Assembly: GCA_004535785.1 (NCBI GenBank)
Contig: SPIB01000002.1
Coordinates: 560,260-608,341 of the forward strand
DNA from: Gammaproteobacteria bacterium LSUCC0112
GTDB lineage: Bacteria; Pseudomonadota; Gammaproteobacteria; Pseudomonadales; Pseudohongiellaceae
Length of the DNA stretch: 48,082 nt
Direction: 5' to 3'
Of this stretch, positions 1 through 10,836 are shown piece after piece. The position numbers were made by a program, and so were the translations under genes. The notes below the pieces were generated by a model, which did not search any database, was not told the DNA's origin, and saw only the letters and a program-made list of their open reading frames with translations. Position 1 is the first letter of the stretch. The number at the start of each line of letters is the position of its first letter.

Positions 1-108
1 TTGATGTTATTAACTATATTTATCCCATCACGCTTTACAGTGTGGTCACTGTTATTTGTTTTGTATTCCGTGGGCATCCTCTTTTTGACGGTATGACACA
101 TTTCTCAC
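1..108. other. Left edge, no gene assigned
   Basis: No complete gene is visible before the stop of the diguanylate cyclase gene. Plus-strand frame 1 is open from the first base to a TGA at 94-96. Its last residues are hydrophobic (for example TVWSLLFVLYSVGILFLTV), so this could be the tail of a membrane protein gene entering from the left. The stretch is too short to decide. Confidence 0.2.
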
Positions 109-1209
109 TTACGACGCCACGACCATACAGTTGCGACCTTGTGATTTGGCGCGATACAGGGCTTCATCAGCGTGTTTTAACGTGACTTCAATTTTATCGC
201 CGGGTTTATGGATACAAATGCCTTGCGAGACGGTGATACGGGTACCGTCAGGCAGTTCAGGCAACGTGAGTTCAGAAATCCGCGTCTGCACGCGTTCAGC
301 GACCTGCATGGCTGCTGTCAAGGTGGACTCCGGTAACAAGATAACAAATTCTTCGCCACCAAAACGTCCTACAAAATCGCCCTGACGCAGGGCATGTTGC
401 AAGACACGACTGACTTGCATCAGCACCGCGTCACCCGCATCATGCCCCCAGGTATCGTTTATGCGTTTAAAGTGATCAATATCCAGCATACTGATGCAAA
501 GTTCGTTTTGCTCAGCTGAGCGGCGCTCCATACGCGCAGATGCCTTTACCAATTGATCCATCAATGCACGCCGGTTGGGCAACTGTGTCAGCGCGTCGCG
601 GCTGGCCAGGATTTCGAGTGTTTGATTCTGCTTTTTTAATGTACTGCGCATACCGGCAATAACACTGCCAAGGTAGGCCACAATCATCAGCACGGAGAAA
701 TAGGCAAAGACAATAATGACTTCTACCCGCCAGTTAACACGCTCTGGCGCCCACTGAAACAAAGCGCTCAGCAACACAAGATAACTCGTGACAATCAGTG
801 CACCCACTGACAACATGGTGCGTCGGGGAAGCGCAAACATACCGAACAACAATCCCCCGGTTGCCATTAACAAAAACGCCATACGCGCTTGCGCATCGCT
901 TACAAAATACATAATTAAGATAGCGGGCCAGAGTGGCGAGATAATTTGCGCCGCTGTCATACTGGGATCTTTAAAACGCAGGTTCAAACCGGACTTGTTT
1001 AATCCGACAAACACGGCCGACATCAGGATGATGGTGCCGAGGTAAATCAGCGTTGGCATCCCCGGCAACAGACCAAAGAAAAAAAGACCCAACACGATGG
1101 TGATGGTACAACCCATGCTGACAAAACCCCACAGCATGCGCTGAAAGCGCAGCTGCTGAGACTTCATGACGGCGGAAGTCTGTGTGGGGCTCTGTTGTGT
1201 TCCCTTCAT
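109..1209 (-). CDS. Membrane diguanylate cyclase (GGDEF protein)
   Basis: This enzyme would make cyclic di-GMP from two GTP at the inner membrane, controlling motility or attachment. The first ~195 of 366 residues hold about six hydrophobic segments with no recognised sensor fold. The GGDEF domain follows, with DALTQLPNRRAL, DIDHFKRINDTWGHDAGD and the active-site motif GGEEF. An RQGD (RxxD) motif lies five residues before GGEEF, the position of the product-inhibition site, so feedback inhibition is expected. No EAL domain is present. The ATG has AAGG about ten bases upstream. The gene starts 12 bases after the esterase stop, so the two are probably cotranscribed. The input signal is unknown. 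Confidence 0.93.
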   Translation of the reverse strand: MKGTQQSPTQTSAVMKSQQLRFQRMLWGFVSMGCTITIVLGLFFFGLLPGMPTLIYLGTIILMSAVFVGLNKSGLNLRFKDPSMTAAQIISPLWPAILIMYFVSDAQARMAFLLMATGGLLFGMFALPRRTMLSVGALIVTSYLVLLSALFQWAPERVNWRVEVIIVFAYFSVLMIVAYLGSVIAGMRSTLKKQNQTLEILASRDALTQLPNRRALMDQLVKASARMERRSAEQNELCISMLDIDHFKRINDTWGHDAGDAVLMQVSRVLQHALRQGDFVGRFGGEEFVILLPESTLTAAMQVAERVQTRISELTLPELPDGTRITVSQGICIHKPGDKIEVTLKHADEALYRAKSQGRNCMVVAS

Positions 1210-1221
1210 GCACTGCCTTGA

Positions 1222-2118
1222 TTAGTTTTGCGAAACGGCAATTCCATCGCTGTTTTGGATTTTTGGACGAGCCAACAACCACTCCACCACTTTTTCAGGA
1301 AAAACAGTTGAGATTTGTGGGATGTGTGCGCCGTTAGCGATCGTCCACAACTCAACGGATCCCCCCGGCTGGCATGTCGCGCCAAACCGCGTGGCAGTTG
1401 TCTCAAGACCTTCCAGGCTCTGATCAAGATCCAGCATTGCAGTCACGACACCTTGGTCTGTGCAGCCATTGTAGGCAGCCCAGCGGGATACTGTCTCCAA
1501 TGCACCCGGGTATACCCTGCCCTGAATATCACCGCCGTCATAAGCAATGGTGCCATCAGCCGTACCGTGAATCTGCAACACATGAACTGGATTCGAAGGT
1601 GCTGGCAAGGCTTCTGTTGCTTCTGCGCCGGCCAGACTGGCAATCCCGGCAATCACGTCTGAATGATCGTGTGCAGCCTTGTAGGACATAAACCCACCGT
1701 TGGAGTGACCAATCAAATACACTCTGCGCGAATCCACACTGTATTGTGCTTTGACCGCATTGATGATCGCCAACACATAGGCTGAATCGTCGAGGTCAGT
1801 TGCGTAAAAATTACAACAGGCATCAGACGCGTTCCAGAAACGCGCGTTTCGCCCGGCTGTTTCCTGCGTGCCATCAGGCGTAGCCAGTATAAATCCGTAG
1901 CGATCCACCATCTCACTGATGCGCATATACTCATTTTGCTGCACACCATTGGAACCGTAGCCATGCAGCAATACGATCAAGGGTGCCGGTGCATTACTGG
2001 CATAATCCGTCGGCACAAACACAGGCACGTCGCCACGACCGGCGTCAATACTGAGTGAGGTCTGGGCAACCGACACGGTCGACAGCAACGCCGCCACAAA
2101 AACCAATAAAAACCGCAT
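1222..2118 (-). CDS. Secreted PHB-depolymerase-like esterase (LpqC type)
   Basis: An exported alpha/beta hydrolase of about 298 residues, resembling the LpqC/feruloyl-esterase/PHB-depolymerase group. The chosen ATG begins MRFLLVFVAALLSTVSVAQ, a clear Sec signal peptide, and has AGGAG just upstream. An in-frame start 18 codons earlier would bury that signal. The nucleophile elbow is GHSNGG, the oxyanion region is LLHGYGSNG, and late Asp (HGTADGT) and His (NGAHIPQ) complete a plausible triad. Paired cysteines (DACCNF and others) suit a periplasmic or secreted enzyme. The substrate cannot be read: short-chain polyester, feruloyl ester or other ester. It is the upstream partner of the diguanylate cyclase gene. 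Confidence 0.85.
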   Translation of the reverse strand: MRFLLVFVAALLSTVSVAQTSLSIDAGRGDVPVFVPTDYASNAPAPLIVLLHGYGSNGVQQNEYMRISEMVDRYGFILATPDGTQETAGRNARFWNASDACCNFYATDLDDSAYVLAIINAVKAQYSVDSRRVYLIGHSNGGFMSYKAAHDHSDVIAGIASLAGAEATEALPAPSNPVHVLQIHGTADGTIAYDGGDIQGRVYPGALETVSRWAAYNGCTDQGVVTAMLDLDQSLEGLETTATRFGATCQPGGSVELWTIANGAHIPQISTVFPEKVVEWLLARPKIQNSDGIAVSQN

Positions 2119-2293
2119 ATAAAACTCCTGTGAAACGTCCGATCCAAGTGTTCCCGCATTTACCAACGTCAATCCGGCTAATGCAAGCTGTTATGTTGCA
2201 AAGTGCGATGTTTTAACACAAGCCACGGATGGCGACAACCAATCCACATCAGTCACACCCCCCCCCTCTGCCATGTGCTCCACAGGGTGGTCG

Positions 2294-2758
2294 TTATGCA
2301 TGCTGACGCAGGCGGGTTTGCAGTCCTTTCAAGACATTTCTCAACAACTGATCTTCACACTCGCGGTAATGCTTATGCCCGGGCTTGCGAAACAGAGCAC
2401 TGATTTCATGTTTGCTGAAATTCAGGCCGGTGTCAGCCAGCAAGGATTGCACATCATCCGATTGCATATTCATTGCGATACGCAGTTTCATTAACACCAT
2501 ATTGTTGGTGAGTCGGTTTTCCGGTTCGGGCTGAGGGCCATCCCGGCGACCACGACGCAAATTAATCAGGCCGTTGAGAAACACAGCCATTTCGCGATCT
2601 TTGATTTTGACAAATTCCGCATCGTCATCCTGCTTTAACCAATTACAGACTTGTTCTCTGGTGACCGCATGGTCAGCCTGCGCAAATACATCCATCATTT
2701 GGCTGTCATCAAAATCAAACATGTAACGAAGACGTCGCAGAACATCATTGTGATTCAT
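2294..2758 (-). CDS. DUF1456 family protein (YehS-like)
   Basis: A cytoplasmic protein of 154 residues made of two copies of the DUF1456 module: NHNDVLRRLRYMFDFDD near the N terminus and NNMVLMKLRIAMNMQSDD about 90 residues later, each followed by a short helical segment. The family includes E. coli YehS and has no established biochemical function. There is no signal peptide or membrane segment. It begins five bases after the stop of the S4-domain gene, so the two probably share a transcript. An AGGT lies about 13 bases upstream of the ATG, rather far for a ribosome-binding site. Confidence 0.88.
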   Translation of the reverse strand: MNHNDVLRRLRYMFDFDDSQMMDVFAQADHAVTREQVCNWLKQDDDAEFVKIKDREMAVFLNGLINLRRGRRDGPQPEPENRLTNNMVLMKLRIAMNMQSDDVQSLLADTGLNFSKHEISALFRKPGHKHYRECEDQLLRNVLKGLQTRLRQHA

Positions 2759-2763
2759 AGTAC

Positions 2764-2994
2764 TTAATCTACCTGACGGGTATCGTCGAGGACGATACGT
2801 AATGTTTCCGGGCCGAATTCGATAATGTCTCCAGCCGATATTTGTTTACGTTTCCGGGTTTCGATCTCGCCATTGACTTTGACCAACCCCTCAGCAACAG
2901 CCGCTTTAGCGTCGGCACCGCTGGAAACCAAACCCTCAAACTTCAGTATCTTATAGAGTTCAACGGGCTCTACGTGGACGGTGACCAGCCTCAT
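2764..2994 (-). CDS. S4-domain RNA-binding protein
   Basis: A small basic protein of about 76 residues that is almost entirely an S4 RNA-binding fold: LYKILKFEGLVSSGADAKAA, then LVKVNGE, ETRKRKQI and GDIIEF. It resembles the YbcJ/RNA-binding S4 group, which probably contacts structured RNA or ribosomes. The chosen start (MRLVTVHV) has AAAGGGA about ten bases upstream; a start 14 codons earlier would add a segment outside the domain. It is probably cotranscribed with the DUF1456 gene downstream and lies back to back with the DUF885 lipoprotein gene. Confidence 0.82.
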   Translation of the reverse strand: MRLVTVHVEPVELYKILKFEGLVSSGADAKAAVAEGLVKVNGEIETRKRKQISAGDIIEFGPETLRIVLDDTRQVD

Positions 2995-3112
2995 GATTGA
3001 CGTTTCCCTTTGTGTGATCCTGTTAAAAGCGCACATAGTAGCCGACTTTTGCAGAATCGTTCAGAATCACCCGGTATCCGCGATAAATTTTCCTTCAAGA
3101 GACTTCCTTTAT

Positions 3113-4939
3113 ATGCGCATTTCTTCTAAAACCTTCGGCGCATTGCCATTTGCTCTGCTGCTGGCAACGTTATCAGCCTGCACTGAAGAATCAACCCCCG
3201 TCACTCCGCCCGTGGAGCCGGCCACAGTTGCGACCGACGCCGCGGCCGCTGAATCCCTTGACACCGCATTACACCGCGAGTTTGCGGATTACAGCGAATC
3301 CTTGATGCGGCGCATGCTGGCGCGAAATCCTGAATGGTCTCTGTACTCAGGGCGTTATGACAATGCGCATCAGGTTACGTTGCCTGACGAAACGCGCCGC
3401 ACTGAGGACCTGCTGTTTATCGACGCAGAACTGACCAGATTGTCACAGTTTGAGCCGTCGAATTTGCCGCCAGAACTGCGTATTGACCACAATTTACTCA
3501 GCAATCGATTACAGTCAATGCGCTGGTATATGACGGTGTTTAATGAATGGCAGTGGAACCCGGCGAGTTACAACGCTGCCGGCCCCATTGGTTTGATTCT
3601 GAATACACCGTACGCGCCTGAAGAAGACCGTCTGCGGACGGTGATGGCCAGACTCGAGCAAGTCCCGGCGTTTTATCAGGCAGCCAGGGCCAACATCAGC
3701 AACCCGACCGCAGAGCATACCGAACTGGCGGTCACACAGAACCGCGGCACCCTGAATTTGTTGGGTTCCAGCTTGCAGGATCGCGTCGCTGCCTCCCAGC
3801 TTGAAAGTGCAGAAAAAGACCGTTTTGAACAAGCGCGCCTGAATGCAGTGAACACCATTGAAGGATTCATCACTGAGCTGCAGACGATCTCTGCTGAGTT
3901 GAGCCAACGTGATCGCGGCCGTGATTTTCGTATCGGTGCCGAGTTATATGAGTCTAAGTTTGCCTTTGACATCCAATCCGGGTTCACGGCACGCGATATG
4001 TATGAACGCGCCGTTGCTGAAAAAAACCGACTGCATGACGATATGGACGCCATCACCATTACCCTTTGGCCAAGCTACTTTCCGGGCGTGGAAATGCCAG
4101 AAGATCGCCTGACACGCATAGGTCAATTGATTGATCACCTCTCTAATCAGCACATTGCGCGGGACCAGTTCATCAGCGAAATCGAGCGACAGATCCCACT
4201 GCTTGCCGCGTTTGTGGCCGAAAACGACTTGCTTGAACAAGACCCCAGCCGACCACTTGTGGTACGCGAGACACCTGAATACATGCGTGGCAGTGGTGCC
4301 GGCGCTTCTGTCAGCGCGCCTGGGCCTTTTAATCCAACTGCTGACACCTATTACAACGTCACACCGCTGGACGACTATAACGACGAACAAGCTGCCAGTT
4401 ATCTGCGTGAATACAATCAATGGGTACTGCAGATACTTAATATCCACGAAGCGATCCCAGGGCACTATACCCAGCTGGTCCATGGCAACAAATCAACAGG
4501 CCTCATTAAAAGCCTGCTGCGCAACGGCGCGATGATCGAAGGTTGGGCCGTGTATTCTGAACGTATGATGCTGGAAGCCGGCTGGGGTAATCAGCAACCC
4601 GAGATGTGGCTGATGTACGGAAAATGGAATCTGCGTGTGGTGACCAATGCCATCATGGATTACGCCGTGCACGTACTTGGCATGACACAAGAGCAAGCGA
4701 TGGACATGATGCTGCGCGAGGCCTTTCAGGAGCAAACCGAAGCGGAGAATAAATGGCGGCGTATCAAATTATCGCAGGTACAACTGACTTCCTACTTTAC
4801 CGGTTACGCAGAAATCTATGATTTCCGTGAGCGCCTCAAACAGCAGCAAGGCAGCGCCTTTGACTTAAAAACCTTCCACAATACCTTCCTCAGTTTCGGC
4901 AATGCGCCAGTCCCGGCGATTATCAATCTGATGGAATAA
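3113..4939 (+). CDS. DUF885 family lipoprotein, putative metallopeptidase
   Basis: A lipoprotein of 608 residues. The chosen ATG gives MRISSKTFGALPFALLLATL and then a lipobox ending SAC, so the mature protein would be lipid-anchored at a Cys near residue 23. The rest matches the DUF885 family, helical proteins related to carboxypeptidase-like metalloenzymes. The HEAIPGH motif at residues 445-451 and a later Glu-rich helix (MIEGWAVYSERMML) form the expected zinc site. The substrate is unknown, probably peptides in the periplasm. An in-frame start 44 codons upstream would place the lipobox internally and is rejected. A strong terminator follows directly. Confidence 0.88.
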   Translation: MRISSKTFGALPFALLLATLSACTEESTPVTPPVEPATVATDAAAAESLDTALHREFADYSESLMRRMLARNPEWSLYSGRYDNAHQVTLPDETRRTEDLLFIDAELTRLSQFEPSNLPPELRIDHNLLSNRLQSMRWYMTVFNEWQWNPASYNAAGPIGLILNTPYAPEEDRLRTVMARLEQVPAFYQAARANISNPTAEHTELAVTQNRGTLNLLGSSLQDRVAASQLESAEKDRFEQARLNAVNTIEGFITELQTISAELSQRDRGRDFRIGAELYESKFAFDIQSGFTARDMYERAVAEKNRLHDDMDAITITLWPSYFPGVEMPEDRLTRIGQLIDHLSNQHIARDQFISEIERQIPLLAAFVAENDLLEQDPSRPLVVRETPEYMRGSGAGASVSAPGPFNPTADTYYNVTPLDDYNDEQAASYLREYNQWVLQILNIHEAIPGHYTQLVHGNKSTGLIKSLLRNGAMIEGWAVYSERMMLEAGWGNQQPEMWLMYGKWNLRVVTNAIMDYAVHVLGMTQEQAMDMMLREAFQEQTEAENKWRRIKLSQVQLTSYFTGYAEIYDFRERLKQQQGSAFDLKTFHNTFLSFGNAPVPAIINLME

Positions 4940-4940
4940 A

Positions 4941-4973
4941 AAAAGCGGCAGTGTCAAAGACACTGCCGCTTTT
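4941..4973. terminator. Bidirectional rho-independent terminator
   Basis: A perfect 15-base inverted repeat (AAAAGCGGCAGTGTC, loop AAA, then its complement) sits between the convergent DUF885 and catalase-peroxidase genes. The A/T ends give a U-run on either strand, so it should stop transcription from both sides. Confidence 0.93.
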
Positions 4974-5000
4974 CCGCGAGCGATTGTTTTACCAGAACAA

Positions 5001-7346
<2,346 letters not shown>

Positions 7347-8507
7347 TTACTCCTGAAAAAGTATCGCTTGACAACTTGAAGGTGCCGATATCGGATTACA
7401 CCGCGCGACACCGTTGCTGTCTGGCAGCATCACCTGATACCCGGATCCGAGCGGTGACGGTTCAGCATAATCCGTGCTGATATACTGCGCACCGCTGCCT
7501 AATGCCAGCTCCCGGCGCGTGGTATCACCCGAGCGGGCTTCGCTGGTGGGCACGTCCGAGCGCGTCCTGACCAAAAAATTACGCGCGACGTAGTCTCTGA
7601 TGAGCACGTGGTCAGCCAATGCATCATTCATTTTGACAAACGCGGCGGCTGGATGACCCGGCTCCATACTCACAAACAACGCACGGTCCTCAAGCACAGG
7701 CGCACCGTCAAGGTACATCTCGCGGTGGCGCCCGGTATTGTCCATTGCGAACAACACTTTACCCCGACTCTCCGCCAGCGTCGGCCAGCCTTGTTCAACA
7801 ATCGCCTGCTCCAACGTCGGGAAGTCACCGCGCACATCGTCAGGCGTAATGACATGACTGCGCTCGAAAACCTGCCAGATTTCTTTGTCAGCCTCCAAAA
7901 TCAAGCGCTGATCAAAGGCCACTGGCTGAACGTACTCAATCGGTCCCCAATTGGGTCGAACGCCTTCTTTGAATTCAAGCATCACCATCAATGGCAAGTG
8001 TGTCGGATTGTTCAGCGACCAATCCCTGATCTGCTCCAAACACAGAATCAAGGTCACGCAGGTGCTCCGATAATCAATATCCTGCGAGTGTAGTACCTTT
8101 AAACCGGGCGTCCGCATCAGTGCTTGTTGGTTGAGAAAATCAGGGTCATTCACCAATTTGTTGCCAGCCGGATCCGCATACAAGCCTCCCTCCGGATCAG
8201 CAAACACATCCAGCTCAAACTGTCGAATGTTCAAGGTGTCCAGTTGTTCAGTCAGCGGTTTGTGTTCATAAATGATGTCGCGCGCCCACCCGTCCCGATG
8301 CTGATCCAGCAACGTTATCAGTTCAGGTAACGGCCAACGCTTATAGCTGTTGTGGGTCCCAAGCACCTGAACCTGATTCAGCCGCAAACAGTTATCAGCG
8401 TTGGACGCTGTCAAGGTACTGCAATCAGTATCTGCAAGACTGAATTCAGGCAATAAGGTTATTGTAATAACAGCAAGTGAACACAACAACGATCGCAAGC
8501 TCTTCAT
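7347..8507 (-). CDS. Secreted Ca2+-dependent PI-PLC-like phosphodiesterase
   Basis: An exported protein of about 386 residues of the Ca2+-dependent phosphatidylinositol-specific phospholipase C (PI-PLC/GDPD TIM-barrel) type, expected to cleave phosphodiester headgroups. The chosen ATG (MKSLRSLLCSLAVITITLL) has AGAGGGG upstream and a signal peptide ending near SLA. The barrel starts with LGTHNSYKRW, the first catalytic His, followed by IRQFELDVFAD, the usual Glu/Asp calcium-ligand segment. HSQDIDYRSTC supplies the second His region, and LMVMLEFKEG the next strand. Several cysteine pairs suit an extracytoplasmic enzyme. Headgroup specificity cannot be read from sequence. Confidence 0.8.
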   Translation of the reverse strand: MKSLRSLLCSLAVITITLLPEFSLADTDCSTLTASNADNCLRLNQVQVLGTHNSYKRWPLPELITLLDQHRDGWARDIIYEHKPLTEQLDTLNIRQFELDVFADPEGGLYADPAGNKLVNDPDFLNQQALMRTPGLKVLHSQDIDYRSTCVTLILCLEQIRDWSLNNPTHLPLMVMLEFKEGVRPNWGPIEYVQPVAFDQRLILEADKEIWQVFERSHVITPDDVRGDFPTLEQAIVEQGWPTLAESRGKVLFAMDNTGRHREMYLDGAPVLEDRALFVSMEPGHPAAAFVKMNDALADHVLIRDYVARNFLVRTRSDVPTSEARSGDTTRRELALGSGAQYISTDYAEPSPLGSGYQVMLPDSNGVARCNPISAPSSCQAILFQE

Positions 8508-8585
8508 CGTTAACCCCTCTTCAGCATCGATCAAAGCTGTGAGTATTGAGGGAATACGGAGACAATTTTGTGACAGCGCGGTGAC

Positions 8586-8960
8586 TTATAAGTCTTGTTG
8601 TCTGTTTATCAGTTCTCTCAGTTGATGAGGGTCTGGTAATCCAGCAACCACAATCTCGGCATCGTCACCCGCCGTAAAAACCGATATCGTGCCCACATTA
8701 AACATACGATTGAGCAATGACTGGTAGACCTTCACGGTGCGGATACCGGTGATATCGAGTTCGGTGCGCTCTTTGCTCAACAAACCCTTGGTCAGCACAA
8801 GATCATTACTCACCAATTCGAGTCGGGTCGACAGACATATCAGATACCACACCAGGAATATGATCAAACCCACACCAACAGGCACCAATATCAAGGCGAG
8901 TATAAAGCCCAGAGGATTGCTTCTGAACATTGCGGGCCGTTCGGAATAGGTTGTTTTCAA
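8586..8960 (-). CDS. Membrane protein with bacterial PH (bPH2-type) domain
   Basis: A protein of 124 residues with one or two N-terminal membrane segments (LGFILALILVPVGVGLIIF and following) and a C-terminal domain of the DUF304/bPH2 type: LELVSNDLVLTKGLLSKE, ELDITGIRTVKVYQSLLNR, GTISVFTAG. Such domains occur in YdbS/YdbT-like membrane proteins of unknown role. The predicted start is TTG with AGGATG seven bases upstream; an ATG ten codons later is a weaker alternative. It lies upstream of the PI-PLC-like gene on the same strand and may share its transcript. Confidence 0.75.
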   Translation of the reverse strand: MKTTYSERPAMFRSNPLGFILALILVPVGVGLIIFLVWYLICLSTRLELVSNDLVLTKGLLSKERTELDITGIRTVKVYQSLLNRMFNVGTISVFTAGDDAEIVVAGLPDPHQLRELINRQQDL

Positions 8961-9076
8961 TTAACGCATCCTGATTTTTTGGACTATTACATTCAATTGG
9001 AAATCGCTTAACAGGTAACGCCAGTGATCATATGGTCTGACATAAAAATGTCAACTTGCCACGTTACAGTAGGCCC

Positions 9077-9655
9077 ATGACAAAAATCATAGCCAATTGC
9101 ATACCCCTGTTGTATGCCTTGCAAAGGCTGGATGAGGCCGCTTTCCACAAGGCCTTTCGCAGCGATCGGACTCGCGCCCCCTTCAGAAAAATATCCTCAA
9201 GCGCTGATGGCCCGCTGTATGTGATTTGCGCTGTATTTTGCTGGATATGGCTCAGAGAACCGGGTTCCCATTTTATCAGTCTGTTATGCATCAGTTTTAT
9301 GGTGGAACGTCCAATCTATTTAATCCTGAAGAATGGCCTGAAACGCAATCGACCCGCACAAACAATTCCAGGCTTTTGCAGCATCATTGTCCCATCAGAC
9401 CATTTCAGCTTTCCTTCAGGGCACACCTCCGGTGCTTTTATATTTGCCACCACATTGGCGATGTCACTGACAAATAACGGTTTTGCACCCGGTATTAATC
9501 CGGAGACCTTGTTGATAGTTGGCATTTTCAGCTGGGCTGTTTCAGTTGGTCTGTCCAGAGTCATGTTGGGTGTGCACTTTCCGGGCGACACCTTGGCAGG
9601 TGCCGCGCTAGGCATTTCAATTACCGTTTTGATTCATTACCTGGTACTGATATGA
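9077..9655 (+). CDS. PAP2-family membrane phosphatase
   Basis: A membrane phosphatase of about 192 residues with all three PAP2 signatures: KNGLKRNRP (KX6RP), FPSGH (PSGH) and SRVMLGVHFPGD (SRX5HXXXD). Members remove phosphate from phosphatidic acid, prenyl diphosphates or similar lipids on the outer face of the inner membrane. Several membrane segments surround the motifs. I prefer the ATG at 9077 (AGG seven bases upstream) to a TTG 21 bases earlier. Its stop overlaps the next gene's start (ATGA), so it is translationally coupled to a glycosyltransferase. That suggests a shared lipid or lipid-linked-glycan pathway. Confidence 0.9.
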   Translation: MTKIIANCIPLLYALQRLDEAAFHKAFRSDRTRAPFRKISSSADGPLYVICAVFCWIWLREPGSHFISLLCISFMVERPIYLILKNGLKRNRPAQTIPGFCSIIVPSDHFSFPSGHTSGAFIFATTLAMSLTNNGFAPGINPETLLIVGIFSWAVSVGLSRVMLGVHFPGDTLAGAALGISITVLIHYLVLI

Positions 9656-10743
9656 AAATTCTATATGGGGTGCAGGGCACTGGAAACGGACATATCTCCC
9701 GCGCGCGCGCTATGTCCCCTGCGCTTGCCGATCAAGGCCTCGACGTTGATTACCTGTTCAGTGGTCGACCTGCAGAGCGCTATTTTGATATGGAGCCTTT
9801 TGGCAACTTTCAGTTGCGACACGGCATGAGCTTTGTTGTCAAAAATGGTCGTATTGATCGCATCAATACCTTAAAAAAGGCGAACCCGGGTCGTTTTATC
9901 AACGAAGTCAGGAACCTTGATTTATCAGGTTATGACCTCGTACTGACGGATTTTGAACCCGTGACCGCATGGGCAGCAAAACTGGCTGGCAAACGCTGTA
10001 TCGGCATCAGCCGTCAATACGCCTTTTGTTACAACATCCCCAAAGTCCCGTCAGGTATTGGCCAACTGGTTTTCTCTTACTATGCGCCCGCGCAAATCAA
10101 ACTGGGTTGCCATTGGGACTCATTCGGCGAACCTATTTTGCCCCCCATTATCGAAACCAATCCGTGGGCACGCGATATCCAGAGCAGTCTGATTCTGGTG
10201 TATTTGCCGTTCGAGAATCTGCCTGCACTGGTATCTGAGTTTAATCGTCTGTCGCACACACAATTTGAGATCTATCATCCTGACGCTAATGAGAACAAAC
10301 AATTTGATAATGTCAGTGTCTTCAAACCAGCACGACATGCCTTCCAGAAATCGATGTCTCGTTGCAGCGGCGTCATCGGCAATGCTGGATTCGAACTGGC
10401 CAGCGAAGCGCTGCACATGGGTTGCCCGCTGCTGGTAAAGCCACTCAGAGGTCAGGTAGAACAGTTGTCCAATGTGATGAACCTGAAGCTCCTGGGACTC
10501 GCAGACAGCATCACTGAAATTGACAGCGAAGCCATCAATCAATGGTTGGAAGATAAAAAACCGGTGCAAATGCTGTACCCGGATGTTGCCAGTGAATTGG
10601 CAAAGTGGATTGCACAGGAGTCCACCGATCGGCCGACGGCGACGGTGCATGACTTGTCAGCCCGGGTGTGGTCACTGGTCAAAGGTCGCACCAACATACC
10701 AGACACACAAAAGCAGTCCAATGCACTACAATTACCCGTATAA
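9652..10743 (+). CDS. Glycosyltransferase of the MJ1255/TIGR00661 type
   Basis: A 363-residue protein that starts MKILYGVQGTGNGHISRA, the nucleotide-sugar-transferase-like opening typical of the MJ1255/VC2487 (TIGR00661) family, a GT-B fold related to GT28/MurG enzymes. The C-terminal half has the donor-site region: VIGNAGFELASEALHMGCP, PLLVKPLRGQVEQLSN. It has no signal peptide and is probably a peripheral cytoplasmic enzyme. Overlap of its ATG with the PAP2 stop indicates coupled expression. A prenyl-phosphate or glycolipid acceptor is plausible but unproven. Confidence 0.85.
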   Translation: MKILYGVQGTGNGHISRARAMSPALADQGLDVDYLFSGRPAERYFDMEPFGNFQLRHGMSFVVKNGRIDRINTLKKANPGRFINEVRNLDLSGYDLVLTDFEPVTAWAAKLAGKRCIGISRQYAFCYNIPKVPSGIGQLVFSYYAPAQIKLGCHWDSFGEPILPPIIETNPWARDIQSSLILVYLPFENLPALVSEFNRLSHTQFEIYHPDANENKQFDNVSVFKPARHAFQKSMSRCSGVIGNAGFELASEALHMGCPLLVKPLRGQVEQLSNVMNLKLLGLADSITEIDSEAINQWLEDKKPVQMLYPDVASELAKWIAQESTDRPTATVHDLSARVWSLVKGRTNIPDTQKQSNALQLPV

Positions 10744-10836
10744 AAAAAAGTTCTGGAAACCAGTCAAAAATCCGGACCCTGAAGTTATGATCTTTGCACA
10801 CACGTTAATCAAAACTCTTCCCCACTAGGAGACACA

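Noticed and set aside
3944-4483. 179-codon minus-strand ORF within the DUF885 gene
   Set aside because: Antisense to the conserved HEAIPGH region and no recognisable protein features.
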